Of a stretch of DNA of 64,000 nucleotides, positions 34,135 to 46,000 are shown in pieces. The notes under the pieces are model-generated. The model did no database searches. It had not been told where the DNA came from and saw nothing but the letters and a program-made list of their open reading frames with translations. This stretch comes from Aphrophora alni (Eukaryota > Arthropoda > Insecta > Hemiptera > Aphrophoridae): assembly GCA_963513935.1 (NCBI GenBank), contig OY740774.1, positions 98,649,668 to 98,713,667 of the forward strand, read 5' to 3'. The number at the start of each line of letters is the position of its first letter. Positions within the stretch are counted from its first letter, which is position 1. The position numbers were made by a program, and so were the translations under genes.

Positions 34135-36048
34135 GATGTCTCCCTCATGACTAAAACTGTTTAATTCACTGAAATATACAGTGCGTTAAACAAGTATAGC
34201 AACATTTTCATAATTTTCGAAAGGTTGGAAGTTGATACTTGAGTAGTATTAGTAGGCACAATAGATCGTTTAAAGTCGAGCCCAAACAACTTTTATTGAG
34301 AACCCAATTTATTCCGTTAGAAAAATCATGTAAACAAATCTAAATGTATGACTATTATTTGTAAGTAATGAACAAATCTCTTCATAACTCATTTTACCAT
34401 AAGAGTTTTAAAATCGGCATATTAAAAGAAAAAGAAAAAAGTACCATTTTCAACTTAAAATGTTAAAACCAAACTTTGCTAACTTCCAAATAACCAAAAA
34501 ATTGTTGGGAAACGTCATGGCGGCCCTATGAACTAATTAAAGCAATAATTCCCCTCCCTCGTACAAACCAAAAATAGCAATTTTAAAAATTAACAATTAG
34601 CCTTGTGTAAAATTAGAGGTTATGTAAGGCAAACCCATTTTGTTTATAATTTAATAATCAACACATTTGGTTATAATTAACTATTACTGTAGGAGCTACA
34701 GAAAGGCATATAGTATATTCTACTATATGATTCTATATGACAGCACTTTTAAAAATGTATTTACGTACCTTTTTTTTTAAAATATATGCAACAGCGTAAC
34801 AGGTAGTAGCCCCAAAATTTGTGGAAATTATAAAAGTTTCAGCACATTATTTGGTCAATTTGCCAAGAAAAAGTTCCATTTATCTTCTGTAAGATTTTGA
34901 AAATTTTGTACCTATACATATACTTATTCTTTAGGAGGTTCTGAACATTACTGTATATAAAACGTTATATTATATCAGTAATTATCTGTTTTATACATTA
35001 GTTTGTCATCCTGATTTGGTTTTAAATTGGCGGTATTTTCTTATATTTCTATAAGGGTAATCAATGTTTGTCATTAAGGAACAAGAAATTAACGTACATC
35101 TTGAAGTAAAATTATATTATCTTAAATATTTGAGACAATTTATAGAATAAAATAAAGAAGGTAGTACTGTTTAACAATACATTTATTATGGAAACAGATT
35201 TTTTTTAAAATTAATATTTCTTAAAACACCAAAATTTGGTATACACATCATTCTGTTAATGCCTTTCACTTATCAGGAAGTTAAATGCTAATTATTTTTA
35301 CTGAATTCCAAATTAAAAGGAAAAACGTTTTTTAAGTATATAAGTTTTTTTTTAAATCGATAAATGGTAACATTTAATTTTATAAATATTTTAAATGTTA
35401 ATTTAAATTTATATAAACCGATGAATAATTAAAAATCAGCAACTCTTTTATTTAAAAAAACTAATGACGAAAATAAAATTGAACTGAACGTTGTCTCTAA
35501 ATAGAACTGCAACTCAAAACCGTTCGCCGAAAGCAATTACCTCTCATTATACTGTCAATTGAAATTGCAATTGCATATCCAACTTACAATGTCTTGACAT
35601 CGTAGCCGCTAAGTCAATTGCATACAATTTAAGCTTTTCGAAGTTTCTACTTTAATGTAAATGTTTAATTTGAATCAGGAACTGTACAACTTTGTAATTT
35701 CGTGGTTTGTTCTTTAAGCAAAACGAAGTTCCTGGAGATTAGAAATTAACTGCTCATTTCTAACCTCCTAATTATTTTATTGTTTAATTAATATCTATTT
35801 GTGTTTGCTTTATTTTACTCTTTCTGAAGATATTGTTTTTCAAGATATTAAGAATCATTATTTTTAATGATATAAAAATGAGCTTTTTTTTTTGTTTTAT
35901 TAAAATGTCTATTGGCGTGTTGTTTCTCTTTTAGGTGACAAAACAACAGCAAAAACTTGTTCACAATAAAACTTTCCCAAGGAAAATTATGCATTACACG
36001 TACGGGTTTACGGCAAAACAATAATGGCGGTCAATTTTAAAGTATTTT
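31506..36048. other. no gene seen over 4.5 kb
   Basis: The longest frame is 108 codons (32216-32542, plus). Its protein is mixed in composition, with a short Cys-containing end (CSKCEYEYYC), but there is no start context, homology or splice structure that I recognise, so I do not call it a gene. (TA)n fills 34082-34133. ATGGCGGCC near 34520 is one of the scattered GGCGGCC words. Confidence 0.4.
34082..34133. repeat. (TA)n microsatellite
   Basis: The longest pure TA run in the window. Confidence 0.95.
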
Positions 36049-36330
36049 AAATAATACACTTCCTCAAATTGATAGTCTGTCTAGAGCAACCGGATAGGTA
36101 TATTATGTAGTGCCGGCGGGGTGACATTATTGAAAAAGAAAATATTCTGTTTCTTGTGCGTGAATGTTATATATTTTGTGTTGAATGTTTTAACTAAGTG
36201 TTATCACCCGACGATGGACGATAATGTCCGAAACACGTGTAGTGTAATGAGATATATGACGATATAAACTAAAAAAGAACTAATCAAGGATTGCTGGTGG
36301 TAAGTCAAAGATAACAAATAATACACTTCC
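36049..36330 (+). mobile_element. ~252-bp insertion flanked by 15-bp direct repeats
   Basis: AAATAATACACTTCC occurs exactly at 36049-36063 and 36316-36330. The 252 bp between them lack inverted ends, include a short GC-rich stretch (AGTGCCGGCGGGGTGAC) and carry hammerhead-like copy 4. A 15-bp target duplication without inverted termini fits target-primed insertion by a LINE, SINE or Penelope-like machinery. No coding capacity is seen. Confidence 0.65.
36208..36240 (+). ncRNA. hammerhead-like motif, copy 4
   Basis: CCGACGA, then T, a GGAC/GTCC stem with loop GATAAT, then GAAACACGTGT. The first C-U of CUGANGA is C-C here. The stem is perfect GC-rich pairing. It differs in sequence from copies 1-3 but has the same layout, and it sits inside the insertion bounded by 15-bp repeats. 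Confidence 0.33.
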
Positions 36331-36460
36331 ACTGGTCCAAGTTGTCATTGACGATTTAGTATGCTATATATTATTTCTGTTGGGTTACATTTATTGTTGG
36401 GAGCTTTGTTATGTTTTCCCTCTTTTAGATGAAATGTGTTTATAAAGGAGAAAAAAAGTT

Positions 36461-36465
<5 letters not shown>

Positions 36466-36513
<48 letters not shown>
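36466..36513. repeat. (TA)n microsatellite
   Basis: Pure TA run. The 92-codon frame that crosses it (36429-36707) is an artefact of the repeat. Confidence 0.95.
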
Positions 36514-36518
<5 letters not shown>

Positions 36519-37029
36519 TGTCTTTATGATAATCTATATTTTAATAAAATTCTGTACGTGAAAACTTTAGTTCTTAAGACGAATTATGTATTAAGTAGAA
36601 TTTATTTATTGGGAATCATTATACAATTAAGTCCATCTGATTACGCTGAGAGAGAATTAGGTAGTAAATTCCTTACATATAACCAGTTAAAAATGTCCTA
36701 TAGCTAAAATTTTCTTGAATGTTTTCGTTTTCTTTGTGTCGGTCGTGTGCTTTTGTTAAAAAAATTAATATACTTAGGAAATCGTTAATGTATTCAATTT
36801 AAATTTGATAAAGATACATTTACTGTATCCTTATATCGGTAGAGCTAAAACAAAGACTTCACTCTGACTATTTTTACAACTTCGTCTCGCTTCGCTCGGT
36901 CTTAAAATAGTCTTAGATAATATCTCTCTCTCTTTCTTGGTATCTTTTAGCTTTCTGACTTTCAAGCCAGATATTAATATCTCGTTGAATACATTTTCTG
37001 TCTCAAGCAATCCTTCATTATACACCTGC

Positions 37030-38985
37030 TACGTACTTGAAATGCAGGGATTAGTTTTCCAATAAGTTCTCATACAGTGCCGCTTTACTTCCCCTTCTTC
37101 TTAGCCTTAAAGTAAATTAGTTTTTTTGATAGTGTTTTCCGCTTCTTAATTGTGAAATTATAGAAAAGCGAGTGATGAATAAAAATTGAATAAATGTTGA
37201 CAATTTTAAAATGGCGGACGTTTGAAACAGCTAGTAGTTAGTTTCTTCTTATTCATGTTCTACATCAATTCTACTACTTTATTATTGTGTAGGTTGCATA
37301 TGTGGTTTCATTAATACCAAAATTTATATTGACAAACAGACAAAAATTGGCGTCCTCTCTTATGTACATCAACTTGATTAAAAATGTTGTTTTGATGTTG
37401 ATTAACTGGCAAAATTAAAATTACAGTTAAATAAATATGATACTTAAATATTAGAAGTATACACATAAAATGGAAAATACTTACCGAAATGTACTTGTAA
37501 ACAAATTTCACTCACGTGACGAAACAAGTTTCAAAAGGTCCCACAAATTAAAATTTACCGTAAAACCCCAAATCAACAAGAATATTAAAAGATCCAACAA
37601 AATATAAAGTCAAGATATTTGAAAACTAAAACTCTACTCCAAGTATTTTATTTTGGAAGTTTTATTAAAAGAAAAAGGGAACAGCTTTTCACTAAAGAGT
37701 TTATGTCGGTTTTATTTTCACTTTTCCCCACAAGACAAATATATATATAAGAAGTGTATACCGTCAATGAAACTTGGTGGTTGAACGAACTGATGAGTAA
37801 AGTTTTGATTATACTCGTACTTAAATACTCATTTACAGTCATAAACTTTGCTGCAAACAGCTGTTGATCACGTGATAATATTGCTTTGTTGTATTCAACT
37901 GTAATGTCAAGTTTGCGAATTTAGTAGCTATTGCAATATATTTTCTGTAAAAACTGAGAAACAAAATCATGAATATCCACGATCTAATTAGGTAACACCA
38001 AAACATTTTGCCATTTTTATTTTATATACATAAAATATTTTTTGTCGATAACTCGGTTATCCTTAGACCTAATGTAACTACAAAAAAGCATTGTGTCTGT
38101 TGTTAAAAAATATAAATATATTGTTTCTTGTACATTTTTTGTAAAGTTAACGGTTTCCAAGATATTCCACGTTAAAAATTTGTAACGGCCGCCATTTTTA
38201 AAATTATAAAAATAAATCTTTGGCTTTTTCAACTTGTTAATCGTAACATGTAAAATGTTTATTTCAAATTTTGAACTCGATATATTATCTATTTCTAGAG
38301 TAACAGTGAGTTTTTGTAAAAAAACAAAATGACGTCTAACTGCTAAACAAAGTGGAAATTGAAAAAAAATGTATTTTTTATTTTCAGCTTAGAATCACTC
38401 ATAGAATATGAAAATGCAAAGCCAGCCCAACCTTTTTGTAACACCCTGTATATATGTCAATAAATTAATAAACCATTAATGGTGCATAAAACATTACACT
38501 AAATAGATTTTAACGCACATAACAATGTATATAAGAATTTGTATTTTGTACGATTTGACGGGAAATATTGACGGGAAAGTTAAAACCCTAACGTTGCGAA
38601 GACGTTATGAATTATCACAACTGTTGGGAGTACAGCGTTGATAACGTTACGCACGCTGTAGTGAATTGACCTTAACAGAGACGTAAACAGAAAACCATTC
38701 ATGTCAGTCACAACTGTGATAATATATAGAAAGTTTATTTAGTAGGTAATAATGAGTATATACTGTGTCCCGATTACAATTGTATGTTAAAATTACCACA
38801 TATCGCTTGAGTTACCAAGTATGCCCCAGTAAGCTCTTTTCCAATCAGGCATATAAATTCCACTTTAGTTCAGTCATTTCAAGCGTAAAATATGTAAATT
38901 ATTTTTAAAAAACACTGTTTTTTGTTTGCAATATACATGTCGTGACTAGTAGAATTGCATGGTTCCATGGTTACGAATGTGCATT
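37030..38985 (+). repeat. diverged repeat blocks A, B, C (first set)
   Basis: Three blocks here have partners at 40503-42390. A (37030-37165; ACGTACTTGAAA, CTTCTTAATTG) matches 40503-40640. B (37492-37878; GACAAG-like, GAATATTAAAAGA, GTTTTATTAAAAGAAAAAG, TTTTATTTTCACTTTTC, CTGATGAGT, CTGTTGATCA) matches 42052-42390. C (38605-38985; ATTACGCACGCT-like, CCTTAACA, GTCAGTCACAAC, GATTACAATTGTATG, CTTGAGTTACCA) matches 40785-41240. Order is A-B-C here and A-C-B there. Identity is moderate, so these are old duplicates or copies of a larger dispersed element. No reading frame is shared by the partners. Confidence 0.72.
38180..38455 (-). mobile_element. transposon remnant with ACACCCTGTATA end
   Basis: The stretch starts near a GGCCGCCATTTTTAAAATTA word and ends CCTTTTTGTAACACCCTGTA followed by TATA. 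In reverse complement this is TACAGGGTGTTACAAAAAGG, a terminus style common among insect DNA transposons and MITEs, next to a TA. The opposite terminus was not found. Confidence 0.4.
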
Positions 38986-40502
38986 AAGTACACAAATAAA
39001 CTGTTGTTTTTATAAAATGTGAAAGATCCAAAGAACCGTAGTGCTTTTATATATATTATTAGTAACAGGTCTGTGACTTCCGATTTGTGTAAGGTATTTA
39101 CTTTTTTTGCAAAGTATTATATTATAACAGGATCCTAAAAATATCCAGACAAAACAAACGAATTTGGAAACGTTTGAGTTTATTTTAGTGTTTCAACAAG
39201 TGAATTCGAATTTAGTTTCACGTCTTCTTTTCAAATTGTAAATCCACACAATTCACAACATTTTGAGTGAAATAATTTAAGCAGATTTTAAGGTTCGAAC
39301 TTTTGTTCCAATTTCACGTTTTAGACAATAATTCCTTGGTTGACTTTACGGGAATATTGTAACAAGTAAGTTTTTATGATTATTTGTTTTTTAGTATGGG
39401 AACGTACACACATTTTTACTAATTTCATGAATTTGTACCAAAGTTATCGGTAAAAATAAAATGACTAGTGGTTACTGGTTAGCCAAATAACAATAACCAG
39501 AGCTCAAGAAGCATAACAAATAATACTCAATGCCATATTCTTGTAGAAAGAAAACACTATTCACAAGACGTAACATAAACGTTAAATGCTTTACTCGATG
39601 GTTGTTCTTTGCATTCTGATTGTCTTTTAACATTTATTGAGATCACAGAGGTAGTAAATGTTTTACTGTTCTTTTCGGTGTACACGTAGTCTGTAATGAT
39701 ATCTGCTTTAAAAGAAAAAATAATCATTACTTTTACCACTAGTAGGCTTCGGTAGCTGGTGATTCAATTCATATACAGCGTAAAGAATCCGACTACCGTT
39801 TATATTTTACTTTACTATAATTCATCGATTCATACATGTACAAGTAACATAAAGTTCATATATGTTTTTAGAGGATATCATTGAGAACAAAATGATGTAT
39901 ATTTTATGCCAACAAAATATTTGATATGGTTGGAAACGAAATCAAATAGTATAATATTTTAACGCTTATAGCAAAAATGAAAGAGCGGGGAAGTTTTTCA
40001 TTTTTTGGATCAGGAAAATATTTCCAATGGAAAAGTTTCAAAAGACGGTTCAACTTTAATTTCCATTTAAAGTTTTTTACTTCACTGCTCGTTATGTCTC
40101 GTCCACACTAATATAATTCTTTGGAGTGCGTGCTTTATTTATAGTCGGAGTATCTTGGAATGATACAAATTCTTTGAGCGGCCGCCATTTTAAAACAGGA
40201 AATAAACTAATAAATAAACAGCGATTAAATAAACTTTGTATATACAAGTTTGTTCTAGTTTCAAAAAATCTTAGCCTTACATTTCATAAAGATTGTAAAC
40301 GCGTATGTCCGTACTTGCGAAATAAACAAACAGCCATCGTGTCACATGATTGAGATCTGATCTTGCTTCTCTCGATCAAAATTTATTCTTACATAAAACG
40401 TCCCTCTACTTTTTGTGTACAATATCGTTAACTTCTGACACCAAGGTCATTAATTGCTAATGCAATTTATGTCTAAGCCAATAGCTCATTGTACAATTGC
40501 AA
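38986..40502. other. no gene seen
   Basis: AT-rich. AACAAGTAAGTTTTTATG at 39362 could pass as a splice donor but lacks an exon-like flank. GCGGCCGCCATTTTAAAACA at about 40179 is another GGCGGCC-type word. Confidence 0.45.
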
Positions 40503-42390
40503 CGTACTTGAAAAGTTGAGGTTACTTTTCTATTTATTCTTATACAGACTTTCCCCTTATTGTATGTCGTAAAGTAACAATAATGTCGTCTGCTTCTTAA
40601 TTGGAAACTACAGAGTAGAACCAATGAGGATTTACTTTTGGTTTATTTAGGTTTTTGTGTTGTGAATATTCACACAAATGACATAAAATACAATTTAATG
40701 CTCATAGAAAGGTATAATAATAATTTATATATTGTATAATTTGAGGAGATATTGCGATTGAAAAGATAAAAACTTTATGTTACGACACGGTCTGAATTAT
40801 CGGCAGCACAACGTAGATAGCATTACGCACGCTATGGCAGTGTGACGACCTTAACAAAAAGCAATTCCTGTCAGTCACAACAGTGGCAATATATAGAATG
40901 CAAACTGACATTACAGAAAGCAATAAATACATTACAATGACGTCGAGAGAGACTTTATTCAGTAGGCAACAATCAATACATACGGTGCTTTGATTACAAT
41001 TGTATGCCAATTATTACTCCAACCAGAGCTGATTGCTTGAGTTACCATTACAATAGCAGATTGGCCGAGTAGGTGCTTCTCCATTACGGTAGAGAGATTT
41101 CCACTGTGTGAGTAGAGTCCAGTAATTACAAACAGGAGAAGTTTGAAAAACTAACAGGAACAGGTTTTTATTTGCAAAGCAAGTGATGCGACTAGTACGA
41201 TTATAACATATATACGGCCAGGTCATTACGAATGTGTTACATAATTTTAAACTTTTTTTTTACAGTAGTTCATTTAGATTTCAATTTACGGAAAAAATTT
41301 CCTGATAATGTTTTCGGGAATATAATTTTGTAAAACATCCAACTATTTCAAAATCGATTTTTTAAATTGTTGATTCGTAATGTTCAAAATATTTTATAAA
41401 AAACGGAAACAATTCAAATCTCTCCACCTTTCTCCATAGAAGTGTACTTCTACTATCAACAAATATGTAGAAACAATTTCATGTCTATTGATTTGTATGG
41501 TTGATGTGCAATTAGATATTTATTTTTAAACCTGAAACAGTTTTGTCGAGTATAATATTCATATTTTACCTTTAGTTTCTACAATGACTCAATGTTAATT
41601 CAGTGTTGTGATGAAATCTGAATCAAAACTCAAGTTTTCACTAAGAAATGTAATTTTTAATATTGTAACATACATTAAAAAAAAACATTAATTGGTAACA
41701 AAATAAATGTTAACGTACGGTGAATTATAGTGACATATTTAGCATGTAGCAAGATTGTACTTGTAATAATTAAATAACATCTTTAAAACAATGCTGACAT
41801 TTAAAACAACTGTTTGTTAGTTACACCATATTCAGTTCTATCTACATCACCCCAAATACCATATTGTATGCAATTTGCACATACTGTACCAATTAAGGTC
41901 GGGAAACTAATACCGCCTCCATCTTCTAAAAATAACTGGTAAAACAAGACCTTTTAAAAATATACATATATAGATAAATAGGTATGAAATTAAATTGGCA
42001 CTACTAATTTATATATATATACTTCGATCGTTTCTACTCCATTGTTAAAAGTATTTGTAAACAAATTTAACCCTTATTACAAAAAAGTTACAAAGTATCG
42101 TAAAACCAAAAAAACCGACAAGAATATTAAAAGACTCAATAAAAGTAAAATGAAGATAGGCTATTTGAAAACTCGGAAAGTATTTTACTGCGGAGGTTTT
42201 ATTAAAAGAAAAAGAAGAGCCTTAAAAGTTGTGTCTGTTTTATTTTCACTTTTCTCTTTAAGACAAATACAGGACATGAATAGATTGTATTCAATTTGGT
42301 AGATGAACAAACTGATGAGTTAAGTTTTGATTGGACTTAAACGCTCATTTAAATTCAAAAGCTTTTCTGTTGATCAGTTGATAATAATGG
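40503..42390 (+). repeat. diverged repeat blocks A, C, B (second set)
   Basis: Partners of the blocks at 37030-38985, with B and C in swapped order. The 86-codon frame at 42042-42302 lies in block B; the matching part of the first copy is broken by stops and indels, so it is not a conserved gene. A weaker echo of block C (CGACGCTGATAACATTACA) is at about 43329. Confidence 0.72.
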
Positions 42391-42710
42391 AAATCACTTA
42401 GCAAAAATTACTATATTCACAAATATAAACGACAAATTAACAAATTTCGAATATATAAATTCTTGTATTGTGATCTCTGGCATGTAAACGTCTCCAACGA
42501 TTCTGGCCATTAGAAAACGAATTTAACGTTATTTTTACCTCACTGTGTTTGTAAGGGATCACAGGTATAGTCCTATATTGCTTAAATAATGTGATGCTAA
42601 ATAAATTCGATAATCAGGAAAATCGGTTGGATATTTTTAAAACAGTGACGTTTTACCTGCAAGTCCTATGATATTCCAAGTTGCGAAAATTTAAATTCGC
42701 ATTACAATAT

Positions 42711-42862
42711 TACAATTACGAGGCTCAGTAAACCTGTGTAACAACTGTTTTAAACAAACTTACCCTACTGGGTAAGATCCTTTGATCTACTAATTCAATT
42801 TAATATTTCCTACAAAGCCCAAGAATTTACCTTTTGAACATGACATTTAGAGGATCTGTTTT
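42711..42862 (+). repeat. dispersed repeat, direct partner of 20263-20415
   Basis: CAATTACGAGGCTCAGTAAA, CCTGTGTAACAACTGTTTTA and AGAGGATCTG in the same order as at 20.3 kb. Confidence 0.78.
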
Positions 42863-42944
42863 TATTACATCAGATAGTGGGGAGAGGTAAGTACTATGAT
42901 GACACCTACCACTATGGTTTTTAGGTTGTCTCTCCTTTACTGCG

Positions 42945-43020
42945 ACCCCAAATGAATCTTCACGGGAACTTAACCCGGATCTTTTTCTTTCAAAACAAGC
43001 GTGTTAACTGAGTGGAATGG
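42945..43020 (-). repeat. possible worn tRNA-derived SINE
   Basis: On the minus strand: CCACTCAGTTAACACGCTTG, then AAAAAGATCCGGGTTAAGTT and CCCGTG. The second part resembles a B box with its T-arm (CGGGTT...CCCG). The A box is poor, so the call is tentative. Confidence 0.32.
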
Positions 43021-46000
43021 AAACTGAAAGAAATGGAATCAATTGGTTATAGTTAACCACATAATTCTATTTGTATACAATATATAATAATTCCATGTGT
43101 AAAATACACCCACTATATGCCTTCCCACATTTCAATTTCATTGTCTCAACATTCCAAATTTCCTCTAATATTATTGTTCAACAAGATAAAGCCAAGACAC
43201 GCTGCATGCACAGTTGTTGTCTATTGTCATTATTAGGCTGGAGATAATATAATTTTGACGTTCAATGTGTTACTACAATTGTATAGAACTGATGTCAGGA
43301 AGTTTATTGTTTACTGAGGAGGGAGCACGACGCTGATAACATTACAATTAATGTACAATATACAAGAAACCTTACAAAAGTCTGTATACCTTAACCGTAA
43401 AAACAAACAACATTTATTACTTCGCTGTAAGGAAGTGTTTTCTAAGAATTCAAACTAACATCGTATCAAAAGCACTAGCAGACATGACTAATTAATCTTC
43501 TTTTCAAATTAACCCCGTTTATACAAAGTAAATGACTAACAATATCAACTTAATCTTTAGTCGTAAAGAAAGAGTGATTAATGGTAACTGTGTATACGAT
43601 GGGTTGGCTTAAAACGTGTCTGAAATCTCTGGCAAATAGTTCTCCACAACTCCCCTGTCACCTACTCCTGAACATGCATTAATATCTTGTTGTTTTGTGC
43701 CCAACTATAGTATACACGTAAGTTAAAATAAACGGAGAAACTATGATATATAGAACACTTTTAATGTTCATTGTTTTAACCACCCAACTCTATCTAATAT
43801 AGCCTTTAGGTTGGGCAGTTTTGTTAAAAAGTTAGATTGGGGTACTTGACGCAAAGAAAACTCAATTATTAGGAATGGCTCCTTGATTCAATATGACATT
43901 ACCTGACAAATACAGCGTATTACAGAACCGTAAATTGACAATTATTGGTACGAATACTATAAAAGAGAATAAACGGTTCATACTCATTGCACTAACTTTC
44001 TCATATAATTTTAAACAAAACTAAATCTTAAGCTAACAAATTGTATTTTTGGAAATCCGAGTAAGGTAAAATCTGTCAAAATGTAATTACAAGAGGAATG
44101 TAATTCAACAATTAATTATTATGAATCTAGTTTGTTTTAATGTAGAAATAAAAAAAATATAGTAATATTTTTACAGAGCGTTGCAAATAGTCTTAATGAA
44201 TTAAAATTAGCTTAAATTTTAAAACACTATTTACACATTTTCTAGTGCAAGGTTTGTCGAATAAATTTAATCTATTAAAATATGTATTTAACAATATTTG
44301 AATACTGTGTGTCGTAGGCGGTTGCAGAATCTTCATTATATACATATTGGAATATTTTATATACAGGGTGAGTTTTAAGTCCAATCCCCTGAAATAAAGT
44401 AAATCAAAACGAAGCCAAAAACTGTAAACATTGAAAAACGTAGTACGATATAGAATAAGATTTATTTGATTCGAAATTGATATGATGAAACTTGTGAAAA
44501 ATTAACGCGGGAAACGATTTTACCTGACCAGTCTAAATAATATTATTATTGTTGTCGACAAATAATAATTTAGATATTTATGAACACATTCCACATATTA
44601 CATCAGTGTATGTTTACTTATAGATAAGAAAAAGATTCGATTCCAGAAAGCTGTATAAATTAATTTACTTTTCGTATCACGCATTCTTAATATACGCACA
44701 ATATGAATGTTAATTTAAAAGAGTTCTCAGTAAATGTAACAAAATGTGTTCCCACTACAAATACCCATCATTTAAGTATTTTATACCGAACAAATGAGTT
44801 ACAACAAATAATCTACACGCCTTTGATCACGTTTACATTAGTCATATTTCTATATGTAAATTAGCATATAAACCAACATGCAATTTATCACAATGCAAAT
44901 TGAATCCTTCCCATTAATTGGACAACACTATTGATATTTCGCACGAAGTTTACTGAATTTGAATAAACAGAGAGTATAGTGCAATTTCAGAGAAACTTGT
45001 GTGGTGGGGTATGAGAGTAGTGTTTGAATAAACATTAGGGCTGCTTTGAATCGTGAAAAATGAAATCTGTGCACTTGGAAATCAACGTATACAAAAGGAT
45101 CAGCAATTTAAAACTTAAGTACAAAGAAAATAGCAAACTTCAAGTTACTTTTAACAGATGTATAAGCGTTTGATTTGTAAATCAAAATGTTGTTTTGATT
45201 TTTTTTTTGTATATCCACTTACCCCAGCTCAGAAATTATGCAGTGGAAACGCTTACCTGAAAACAAAAACACATAGTTATTATAAAATACTAGTTTATAA
45301 AAAATAAAATAAAACAGCTATTGACTGGATAAAGCGAGTGCTCATTTTAATTCAAAAATATGACAATGTGTGTTTTTGTTAGTCAGTTATGATCAGTCAC
45401 GTGTACCAATTGTTATGAAATTTTGGAATAAGGTTCTTCGCAATTAGAGCCGACGACGAGAACAAGGATTTTATAATTTTACGTCACTTTTTATAATAGA
45501 TACCAGGTAAAATAGTTTTTGCACGATCCAAAACTTGGATGATGATGATCCAGCATCAAATAGCGCACGCACATTCAAGCATTAGGAGCGATTAAGGCAT
45601 AATGAGACGTGTACAAAACAAAACTTCTAACGAAAAATTAAAATAAATATTTTACCTGTTCTAAAATAAAATTTCAAAATCAAAACTTTTTTTACGTTTT
45701 AATTTATATAAAGTAAAATCTCTTCAAATGTAATATGGTTAAAAAAAATTTACACTGATATGTTTTGTGAGATTTCCTTTATTTGATATAAATTGTATAT
45801 CTCCATAAATGTCAATTAGATTAAAATATAAACAGTATTCTGATCAATTATGATTCCAACGTATTGAACTACTAGCTACCCTGATCCAACATGGTAAAAG
45901 TACTATTTTCAAATTAGTCAGTTAGATTTCATCGGTATGCAAATCGAAAGGTACCGTATAATATTTACTACTACTGTGAGCCTAATAAATGATAAATTAT

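Noticed and set aside
39355..39372. Splice donor AACAAGTAAGTTTTTA
   Set aside because: The upstream 150 bp do not look like exon sequence, and no acceptor or frame supports it.
42042..42302. 86-codon Lys-rich open frame
   Set aside because: It lies in a diverged repeat whose partner at 37.5 kb does not keep the frame.
44360..44384. Transposon terminus CAGGGTGAGTTTTAAGT next to TATA
   Set aside because: No matching inverted end or target duplication could be found within several kb.
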